Shown here piece after piece: positions 41,243 through 50,294 of a stretch of DNA of 64,000 nucleotides. Source of the stretch: Sphaerisporangium fuscum (lineage in GTDB: Bacteria; Actinomycetota; Actinomycetes; Streptosporangiales; Streptosporangiaceae). The position numbers and the translations under genes are program-made. The DNA is taken from positions 1-64,000 of the forward strand of contig NZ_JAHDTF010000040.1 in NCBI RefSeq assembly GCF_018531465.1. The letters run 5' to 3'. Within the stretch, counting starts at the first letter, position 1, and each line of letters begins with the position of its first letter. The notes below the pieces were generated by a model. It searched no databases, was not told the origin of the DNA, and saw nothing but the letters and a program-made list of their open reading frames with translations.

Positions 41243-42883
41243 TCAGTGGCTGGGGCTCTTGTGGTGGCGGTAGAACTCGGTGTGCTCCGCCGGGAGCGGG
41301 GTGTTGCCGAGGATGAGGTCGGCCGCCTTCTCCGCGACCATCATCACCGGGGCGTAGATGTTGCCGTTGGTGACGTACGGCATGACCGAGGCGTCCACCA
41401 CGCGCAGCCCCTCCAAGCCGTGGACGCGCATGGACAGCGGATCCACCACCGACAGCGGGTCCACGCCCATCTTGTTGGTGCAGGAGGGGTGCAGAGCCGT
41501 CTCGCCGTCCCTGGCCACCCAGTCGAGGATCTCCTCGTCGGTCTCCACCGACGGCCCCGGCGACAGCTCCCCCGCGTTGAAGGGCTCCAGTGCGGGCTGG
41601 TTGAGGATGTCACGGGCGACGCGGACCGCCTCCACCCACTCGCGGCGGTCCTGGTCGGTCGACAGGTAGTTGAACCGCAGCGCCGGGTGGACCCGCGGGT
41701 CGGCGCTCTTGATCTTCACGCTCCCGCGTGCGTCGGAGTACATCGGCCCGATGTGCACCTGGTAACCGTGCCCGCCCGCCGGGGAGGAGCCGTCGTAGCG
41801 CACGGCGATCGGCAGGAAGTGGAACATCAGGTTGGGGTAGTCGACGTCCTCGTTGCTCCGGGTGAATCCGCCGGCCTCGAAGTGGTTGGTCGCGCCGGGC
41901 CCCTTGCGGGCGAACAGCCACTGCGCGCCGATCCACGGCCGGTTGACCCACTTCATCGCCGGCTGCATCGTCACCGGCTGCTTGCAGGCGTACTGGATGT
42001 AGACCTCCAGGTGGTCCTGGAGGTTCTCCCCGACGCCCGGCAGGTCGTGCACGGGCCGGACGCCGAGGGCGGACAGCTCGCCGGCGTTCCCGACGCCGGA
42101 GATCTGGAGCAGCTGCGGCGAGTTGATCGCGCCGCCGCACAGGATCACCTCGCCCGCGCGGACGGTGTGGCCGTTGTACTCCACCCCGACGGCGCGCCCG
42201 CCCTCGAAGAGGATCCTGGTGACGAAGGCCCGCGTCCTGATCTCCAGGTTGGGCCGGTGCTTGACCGGGTGGAGGTAGGCGCGGGCGGCCGACAGCCGCC
42301 GCCCCTTGTGGATGTTGCGGTCGAAGCGGGCGAACCCCTCCTGGCGGTACCCGTTGACGTCGTCGGTCAGCGGGTAGCCGGCCTGCCGCACGGCGTCGAA
42401 GAAGGCCGTGAACAGCGGGCCGGCCGCCGGGCCGCGTTCGAGGACCAGGGGGCCGTCCTTGCCCCGCATGACGTCGTCCGGCTCGGCGGCCAGGCAGTTC
42501 TCCATGCGCTTGAAGTACGGCAGGCAGTGCGCGAAGTCCCACGTCTCCATGCCGGGGTCGGCGCCCCAGCGCTCGTAGTCCATCGGGTTGCCGCGCTGGA
42601 AGATCATCCCGTTGATGCTGCTGGAGCCCCCGAGCACCTTGCCGCGCGCGTGGTAGATGCGGCGACCGTGCATGTGCGGCTCGGGCTCCGACTCGTACTT
42701 CCAGTCGTAGAACCGGCTGCCGATCGGGAAGGGAAGCGCGGCCGGCATGTGGATGAAGACGTCCCAGGGGAAGTCCGAGCGGCCGGCCTCCAGAACCAGC
42801 ACCCGGTTGGAGGGGTCGGCGGACAGCCGGTTCGCCAGTGCGCTCCCGGCCGATCCGCCCCCGACAATGACGAAGTCGTACAT
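41243..42883 (-). CDS. betA: Choline dehydrogenase (GMC flavoprotein, 546 aa)
   Basis: The FAD motif GGGSAGSALANRL is at residues 7-19. GMC signature blocks include GKVLGGSSSINGMIFQRG and GGAINSPQLLQISGVG. The C-terminal catalytic His and Asn are in LHPSCTNKMG and TNGNIYAPVMM. It oxidises choline to betaine aldehyde and, in some enzymes, onward to betaine. ATG 42883 has GAGG five bases upstream. It is monocistronic and diverges from the IclR regulator across a palindromic operator. Confidence 0.9.
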   Translation of the reverse strand: MYDFVIVGGGSAGSALANRLSADPSNRVLVLEAGRSDFPWDVFIHMPAALPFPIGSRFYDWKYESEPEPHMHGRRIYHARGKVLGGSSSINGMIFQRGNPMDYERWGADPGMETWDFAHCLPYFKRMENCLAAEPDDVMRGKDGPLVLERGPAAGPLFTAFFDAVRQAGYPLTDDVNGYRQEGFARFDRNIHKGRRLSAARAYLHPVKHRPNLEIRTRAFVTRILFEGGRAVGVEYNGHTVRAGEVILCGGAINSPQLLQISGVGNAGELSALGVRPVHDLPGVGENLQDHLEVYIQYACKQPVTMQPAMKWVNRPWIGAQWLFARKGPGATNHFEAGGFTRSNEDVDYPNLMFHFLPIAVRYDGSSPAGGHGYQVHIGPMYSDARGSVKIKSADPRVHPALRFNYLSTDQDRREWVEAVRVARDILNQPALEPFNAGELSPGPSVETDEEILDWVARDGETALHPSCTNKMGVDPLSVVDPLSMRVHGLEGLRVVDASVMPYVTNGNIYAPVMMVAEKAADLILGNTPLPAEHTEFYRHHKSPSH

Positions 42884-42944
42884 GGCTGCCTCGACTCGCA
42901 AGCAGGGGGTAACAGGTCTCAACTGTATCGAATGGCGCAAAGAG

Positions 42945-42961
42945 TTGCACTATTCGCAACC
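42945..42961. promoter_or_regulatory. Betaine-regulon operator at betA/iclR
   Basis: GTTGCACTATTCGCAAC has perfect arms. It sits upstream of the iclR -35 and 61 bp before betA; on the minus strand AAATCT, a possible betA -10, lies just upstream of it. Confidence 0.65.
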
Positions 42962-42976
42962 AAGATTTGTCGCACG

Positions 42977-43006
42977 TTGGCACGTGTTTCTAATAGCGCT
43001 TACAGT
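42977..43006 (+). promoter_or_regulatory. iclR promoter
   Basis: TTGGCA (42977-42982), an 18-base spacer and TACAGT (43001-43006). The ATG begins seven bases after the -10 with no ribosome site, so the message is probably leaderless. Confidence 0.6.
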
Positions 43007-43012
43007 CCCGCT

Positions 43013-43775
43013 ATGGAGAACGACTCTGTCGACGCCCGCCCCGAAGGCAACGGCGGCGTGCAGTCGGTCGACCGCGCCATCAGCATCCTGGACATCCTCT
43101 CCCAGCGTGGCGAGGCGGGAGTGAGCGAGATCGCGGCCCAGATCGGGGTGCACAAGTCCACCGTCTTCCGGCTGCTGGCGGCCCTGGAGGGACGGGGCCT
43201 GGTGGAGCAGGCCGAGGACCGCGGCAAGTACCGCCTCGGCTTCGGCATCGTCCGCCTCGCCGGCGGGGTGACCGCGCGCCTCGACCTCACCCAGCAGGGC
43301 CGGCCGGTCTGCCGCCGGCTGGCCGAGGAGATCGGCGAGACCGTCAACATCGCCGTCGTCCGCTCGCACTTCGCCGTCAACCTCGACCAGGTGCGCGGCC
43401 CGTCCGCCGTCACGACGTACAACTGGGTGGGCCAGCTCACCCCGCTGCACGCCACCTCCAGCGGCAAGGTGCTGCTCGCCCACCTCGACGAGCGGCACCG
43501 CCGGGAGCTGATCGCCGCCGCCGGCCTGCCGAGCTTCACCCCCAACACCATCACCTCGATGGAGACGCTGGAGGAACAGCTGCGCACGGCGCGGGAGACG
43601 GGGTATGCCATCACCCTGGAGGAGTACGAGATCGGGCTGAACGCCATGGCGGCCCCCGTCCGCGCCTACGACGGCGAGGTGGTGGCCGCCGTCAGCGCCT
43701 CCGGCCCGGCCTACCGCTTCAGCGAGCTGCGCATGCGCGAACTCGCCCCCCGCCTGCTGGCCGGGGCGAACGACA

Positions 43776-43804
<29 letters not shown>
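43013..43804 (+). CDS. IclR-family transcriptional regulator (263 aa)
   Basis: The N-terminal winged helix (VQSVDRAISILDILS.., VSEIAAQIGVHKSTVFRLLA) is followed by a GAF-like effector domain (HATSSGKVLLAHL, SGPAYRF). It is the only specific regulator inside the betaine gene block and lies beside one of the best operator copies, so it is the likely controller of the regulon (inference); the effector may be choline, betaine or dimethylglycine. Its last 29 bp overlap the end of the convergent formate dehydrogenase gene. Confidence 0.9.
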
Positions 43805-46064
<2,260 letters not shown>

Positions 46065-46116
46065 CCTGCCTCCCTGTTGATTTTGCTCGCTCCGCTCGCG
46101 GGGCGAGTGCGCGCCG

Positions 46117-47247
46117 CTAGGCGGACGCGGTCTTCAGTTTGCCGAGCACCCAGTCGTGGAACGCCCCGATGTGGTGCTCGCTCGGCACCAGGACGCCGCC
46201 CTCGGCGTACGCCCTGGAGCTCATCGCGGGCTGGCACCTCTCGCAGGCGTCGAAGTCCTGCTCGTTGACCCGGTGGAACAGCTCGACCGAGCGGCCGAGA
46301 TCCTTGCCGGAGTCGACGACGTCCCTCAAGAACAGCCAGTCGCACTCCACGATCGTACGATCGGCCGCCAGAGGGAACATCCGGTGGATGATGACATGGT
46401 CGGGCACCAGGTTCACGAACACCTGCGGCTTGATCGTGATGGCGTAGTAGCGGCGGTCCTGGTCGTCGCTCACCGTCGGGATGCGGTCGACCCCCTCCGA
46501 GCCGTCGACGGTGAAGCCCTGGATCTCCTCGCCGAACTCCGCGCCGTGCCCCACGTAGTACTGCGCGGCGTAGCCGTCGGCGAACTCCGGCAGCACCTCG
46601 GTCAGCTCCGGGTGGATCGTGGCGCAGTGGTAGCACTCCATGAAGTTCTCGACGATCAGCTTCCAGTTGGCCTTCACGTCGTAGACGATGCGGCGGCCCA
46701 CCGAGAGATTCTCCACGTCGTAGTGCTCGATCGACTCCAGGTCGCCGAGCCGGGTGCGCACCTCGCCGAGCACGTCGTCCTCGAACGACGGCGGCTCGTC
46801 GGCCAGGCACACCCACACGTAGCCGAGCCACTCGCGCACGTGCACCTTGACCAGCCCGTACTGCACGCGGTCGATGTCGGGCATCTTGGTCAGGTTGGGC
46901 GCGGCGATCAGCTTGCCCTCCAGGTCGTAGGTCCAGGCGTGGTAGGGGCACTGGAAGGCCCGCTTGACCTCGCCGGACTCCTCGGTGCACAGCCGGGCGC
47001 CCCGGTGGCGGCACACGTTGAGGAAGGCGCGGATGGAATTGTCGCGGGCGCGGCTGACGATCACGCTCTCGCGTCCCACGGTCACGGTCTTGAACGCCCC
47101 GGGCTTGGCCAGGTCGGACGCCCGGGCCACGCAGAACCACATCGACTCGAAGATGTGCGCCTGCTCCAGCGCGAAGATGCTCTCGTCGGTGTAGTAGTGG
47201 CCGGGAAGGGTGGAAATGACGCTCGGGGGCAGGCTTCTCGTACTCAC
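46117..47247 (-). CDS. Rieske oxygenase alpha subunit, probable glycine betaine demethylase (376 aa)
   Basis: The Rieske 2Fe-2S ligands are Cys79/His81 (CRHRGARLC) and Cys100/His103 (CPYHAWTYD). The mononuclear iron site is His207/His212 in NFMECYHCATIHPEL with a later Asp. This is a GbcA-like Rieske monooxygenase; GbcA converts glycine betaine to dimethylglycine and formaldehyde. Assignment rests on fold plus context: formaldehyde dehydrogenase directly upstream, DmgO and Sox in the same regulon. Other N-demethylations (carnitine, stachydrine) remain possible. GTG 47247 has GGAGG four bases upstream. Confidence 0.8.
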   Translation of the reverse strand: MSTRSLPPSVISTLPGHYYTDESIFALEQAHIFESMWFCVARASDLAKPGAFKTVTVGRESVIVSRARDNSIRAFLNVCRHRGARLCTEESGEVKRAFQCPYHAWTYDLEGKLIAAPNLTKMPDIDRVQYGLVKVHVREWLGYVWVCLADEPPSFEDDVLGEVRTRLGDLESIEHYDVENLSVGRRIVYDVKANWKLIVENFMECYHCATIHPELTEVLPEFADGYAAQYYVGHGAEFGEEIQGFTVDGSEGVDRIPTVSDDQDRRYYAITIKPQVFVNLVPDHVIIHRMFPLAADRTIVECDWLFLRDVVDSGKDLGRSVELFHRVNEQDFDACERCQPAMSSRAYAEGGVLVPSEHHIGAFHDWVLGKLKTASA

Positions 47248-47352
47248 GGGACCTCCTTCATTCACTGCGGGCCGGGGCCGCCTGACGGCGGGTCCGGTCG
47301 TCTGTCCGGGGCGCCTCGGCCGTATCCGAGGTCACGATGTGTCCGGCGCGCC

Positions 47353-48438
47353 TCACAGGACGACCACCGAACGCAGCACCTCACCGCGGTGCATCTTCTC
47401 GAAGGCCTTCTCGACCTCGTCCAACCCGATTGTCTCGCTGACGAAAGCGTCGAGGTCGAACCGCCCCTGCAGATAGAGGGACACGAGCATCGGGAAGTCG
47501 CGGCTGGGCAGGCAGTCGCCGTACCAGCTCGACCTGAGCGCGCCGCCGCGGCCGAAGACGTCCAGCAGCGGCAGCTTCAGGGTCATCTCCGGGGTGGGGA
47601 CGCCGACGAGCACGGCCGTGCCGGCGAGGTCGCGGGCGTAGAAGGCCTGCTCGAACGTCTCGGGCCTGCCCACCGCGTCCACCACGACGTCGGCGCCGAA
47701 CCCGCCGGTGAGTTCACGGATCGCCTCGACGGGGTCGCCGCGGCGGGCGTCGACGGTGTGGGTGGCCCCGAAGCGGCGGGCGCCCTCCAGCTTCCGCTCG
47801 TCCACGTCCACCGCGATGATCTTGATGGCTCCGGCCAGGTTCGCGCCCGCGATCGCCGCGTTGCCGACGCCGCCGCAGCCGATCACGGCGACGGTGTCCC
47901 CGCGGCTCACCCCTCCGGTGTTGACGGCCGCGCCGAAGCCGGCCATCACCCCGCAGCCGAGCAGCCCGGCCGCGGCGGGCGAGGCCGCGGGGTCGACCTT
48001 GGTGCACTGCCCGGCGGCCACCAGGGTCTTCTCGGCGAAGGCGCCGATGCCGAGCGCGGGTGACAGCTCGGTGCCGTCGGCCAGCGTCATCTTCTGCCTG
48101 GCGTTGTGGGTGGCGAAGCAGTACTGCGGACGGCCGCGCAGGCAGGCGCGGCAGGAGCCGCACACCGCGCGCCAGTTGAGGACGACGAAGTCGCCCGGGG
48201 CGACGTCGGTCACCCCCTCGCCGACGGCCTCGACGACGCCGGCCGCCTCGTGCCCGAGCAGGAAGGGGAAGTCGCCGGAGATGCCGCCCTCCCGGTAGTG
48301 CAGGTCGGTGTGGCAGACCCCGCAGGCCTGCACGCGCACCAGGGCCTCGCCGGGCCCGGGGTCGGGGACGATGATCGTCTCCACGCCGACCGGCTCGCCC
48401 TTGCCCTTCGCGACGACTCCACGCACTTCGTGCGCCAT
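47353..48438 (-). CDS. mscR: S-(hydroxymethyl)mycothiol dehydrogenase (361 aa)
   Basis: This zinc-dependent class III-type alcohol dehydrogenase acts on the mycothiol-formaldehyde adduct. Catalytic zinc residues are in CGVCHTD and GHEAAG, structural zinc in CGSCRACLRGRPQYC, and the NAD loop is GCGGVGNAAI. RAVCGSCRAC and ATHNARQKMTLADG resemble known mycothiol enzymes. It removes the formaldehyde released by the Rieske enzyme encoded next. AAGGA lies four bases before the ATG; the reductase ends 23 bp upstream. Confidence 0.88.
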   Translation of the reverse strand: MAHEVRGVVAKGKGEPVGVETIIVPDPGPGEALVRVQACGVCHTDLHYREGGISGDFPFLLGHEAAGVVEAVGEGVTDVAPGDFVVLNWRAVCGSCRACLRGRPQYCFATHNARQKMTLADGTELSPALGIGAFAEKTLVAAGQCTKVDPAASPAAAGLLGCGVMAGFGAAVNTGGVSRGDTVAVIGCGGVGNAAIAGANLAGAIKIIAVDVDERKLEGARRFGATHTVDARRGDPVEAIRELTGGFGADVVVDAVGRPETFEQAFYARDLAGTAVLVGVPTPEMTLKLPLLDVFGRGGALRSSWYGDCLPSRDFPMLVSLYLQGRFDLDAFVSETIGLDEVEKAFEKMHRGEVLRSVVVL

Positions 48439-48461
48439 GTGATCCTTCTCCTCCGGGACGA

Positions 48462-49631
48462 CTACGCGGTGGTGACGACGTCGAGGCGACGGCGCCAGCG
48501 GGTGAACTGCCGGACCTGGTTCACGCCGAGCACGGCGACCGCCTGCCCCTCCCGCCGGTAGACGGCGAGGAAGCTCCGGGAGGCCAGGTCGCCCTCCTCC
48601 ACGGTGACGGTGCAGTCAGGGCCGGCGTGGCCGGCGAACTGGATCTTCACGTCGTACTGGTCCGACCAGAAGTACGGCGCCCTGGCGGGAGGCGGGGCGG
48701 CCGTCCCGCCGGACAGCAGCGTGGCCGCGGCCGTGGCGGCGCGCTGGAGCGCGGGCGTCCAGTGCTCGACGCGGTGGTGCCGCCCGAGGGCCGGCTCGAA
48801 CCAGGTGCAGCAGTCGCCGACGGCGACCACGCCGGGCAGGGCCGTGGCGCCCGCGGCGTCGCAGAGCACCCCGCCCGGGCCGATCTCGACGCCCGATCCC
48901 TCCAGCCACGCGGTGGTGGGCCGGGCGCCGATGCCGGCGAGCACGACGTCGGCGGGCAGCCTCCGGCCGTCCTCCAGCAGCACGCCGTCGACGCGGCCGT
49001 TCCCGGTGAGGGCCCGCACGCCGGTGCCGCACAGCAGCCGGACCCCGTGGTCACCGTGCAGGGACGCGATCACCGCGCCCATCTCGGCCCCGAGCGCCAG
49101 GGCGAGCGGGGCGGGGGCGGCCTCGACGACCGTGACCTCCAGGCCGAGCCCGCGGGCGGTGGAGGCGACCTCCGCGCCGACGAAGCCCGCGCCGATCACC
49201 ACCAGGCGGCGTCCCCCGGTCAGCTCGGCGCGGAGGGCCCGGGCGTCGTCCAGGGTGCGCAGGGTGTGGACGCCGGCGAGGCCGTCGGTGCCGGGCAGCG
49301 AGCGGGCGGCGGCGCCGGTGGCGACGACGATCCCGTCGGCCCGTACCGAGGTGCCGTCGTCCAGCAGCACGCGGCGGTCGCGCGGGTCGAGCCCGATCGC
49401 GGTGACCCCGAGGCGCCACTCGGCCGCGAGGTCCTCCCCTTCGGCCTCCAGCGCCAGGTCGGCCTCGCCGATCCGGCCGGCGAGGAAGTCCTTGGAGAGC
49501 GGCGGCCGGTCGTAGGGCCGGTGCCGCTCGGCTCCGATGATCGTCAGCGGGCCGTCGTACCCCTGGGCGCGCAGCGCACGCGCGGCGGACAGGCCCGCCA
49601 GCGACGCGCCGACGACGGCGACCGACCTCAC
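48462..49631 (-). CDS. FAD-dependent ferredoxin reductase (389 aa)
   Basis: Two Rossmann motifs bind FAD (VAVVGASLAGLSAARAL) and NAD(P)H (LVVIGAGFVGAEVAS). GVVAVGDCC and the C-terminal reductase domain (YFWSDQYDVKIQFAG) match rubredoxin/ferredoxin reductases that serve Rieske oxygenases and P450s. The GTG at 49631 overlaps the ferredoxin stop as GTGA, so the two are made together and should pass electrons from NAD(P)H to the oxygenase two genes on. Confidence 0.88.
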   Translation of the reverse strand: MRSVAVVGASLAGLSAARALRAQGYDGPLTIIGAERHRPYDRPPLSKDFLAGRIGEADLALEAEGEDLAAEWRLGVTAIGLDPRDRRVLLDDGTSVRADGIVVATGAAARSLPGTDGLAGVHTLRTLDDARALRAELTGGRRLVVIGAGFVGAEVASTARGLGLEVTVVEAAPAPLALALGAEMGAVIASLHGDHGVRLLCGTGVRALTGNGRVDGVLLEDGRRLPADVVLAGIGARPTTAWLEGSGVEIGPGGVLCDAAGATALPGVVAVGDCCTWFEPALGRHHRVEHWTPALQRAATAAATLLSGGTAAPPPARAPYFWSDQYDVKIQFAGHAGPDCTVTVEEGDLASRSFLAVYRREGQAVAVLGVNQVRQFTRWRRRLDVVTTA

Positions 49632-49975
49632 TCCGTCCCCGCAGGGGCGCCGGGCGGCAGGTTGGGCGCGTCCTGCGACGGGATCACGTAAACGGTGCCG
49701 TCCTCGACGACCACCTGGTGGGTGCGGACGGGCAGCTTGGCGGGCGGCGCGTCCACCTTCCCGGTGCGCAGGTCGAAGCGGGAGGCGTGCAGCGGGCATT
49801 CCACCTCGCACCCCTCGAGCCACCCGTCGGCGAGCGAGGCGTCCTGGTGGGTGCAGGTGTCGTCGATGGCATAGATCTCGCCGTCGTCGGTGTGGAAGAC
49901 GGCGATGGGCGGTTCGGCGTCGAGCCGGAAGGCCTCGCCCCGGGGAAGGGCTGCGAGGGGGCACGCAGGGATCAT
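49628..49975 (-). CDS. Rieske-type ferredoxin (115 aa)
   Basis: A single small Rieske domain with ligands Cys41/His43 (CTHQDASLADG) and Cys60/His63 (CPLHASRFDL). It is the expected electron shuttle between the reductase and the Rieske oxygenase. It is the first gene of the operon ferredoxin-reductase-mscR-oxygenase-formate dehydrogenase, with an operator-like site 34 bp before its ATG. No good ribosome site is seen. Confidence 0.9.
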   Translation of the reverse strand: MIPACPLAALPRGEAFRLDAEPPIAVFHTDDGEIYAIDDTCTHQDASLADGWLEGCEVECPLHASRFDLRTGKVDAPPAKLPVRTHQVVVEDGTVYVIPSQDAPNLPPGAPAGTE

Positions 49976-50008
49976 CGCGACATACCCCAGTTTCGTAGGA
50001 CGGAACGA

Positions 50009-50055
50009 GCATCGCTATACGCAACAGCGTGCGCTTCGCACAGCCACCCTGTCAA
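50009..50055 (-). promoter_or_regulatory. Ferredoxin-operon promoter with betaine-regulon operator
   Basis: On the minus strand a perfect TTGACA (50055-50050) is followed after 17 bases by a weak CACGCT and then the site at 50009-50025, whose plus-strand reading GCATCGCTATACGCAAC keeps one perfect half (TACGCAAC). One good half-site makes it weaker than the others. Confidence 0.5.
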
Positions 50056-50077
50056 GGGTCGACATTGGGCCATAAAC

Positions 50078-50091
50078 CCCCACATGTGGGG
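50078..50091. promoter_or_regulatory. 14-bp perfect palindrome
   Basis: CCCCACATGTGGGG lies in the 319-bp spacer between the ferredoxin operon and the BTAD regulator. It differs from the betaine operator and could bind another regulator, perhaps the BTAD protein. Confidence 0.4.
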
Positions 50092-50281
50092 CTACCTCAG
50101 CATCGGCGATCCGGCCGGGCCGCAATCCATCCCGTAACGGCTGCGAACTGGAACAACACCACGAAATCGCTCGCGATGTGCTCCCCGGACGACGGAATCG
50201 TTCGTGGCGCCACCGGCCACCCGCCACATCGCAAGTCGGTTTCAATTCGTGAGCACACTTCGCCTTTCCGTAAAATCCGGC

Positions 50282-50287
50282 TATAAC
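50282..50287 (+). promoter_or_regulatory. -10 element of a leaderless BTAD-regulator message
   Basis: TATAAC ends seven bases before ATG 50295, with no ribosome site. The -35 is not clear (TTCGCC at about 50259). This spacing supports the upstream ATG over GTG 50343. Confidence 0.45.
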
Positions 50288-50294
50288 TAGCCAA

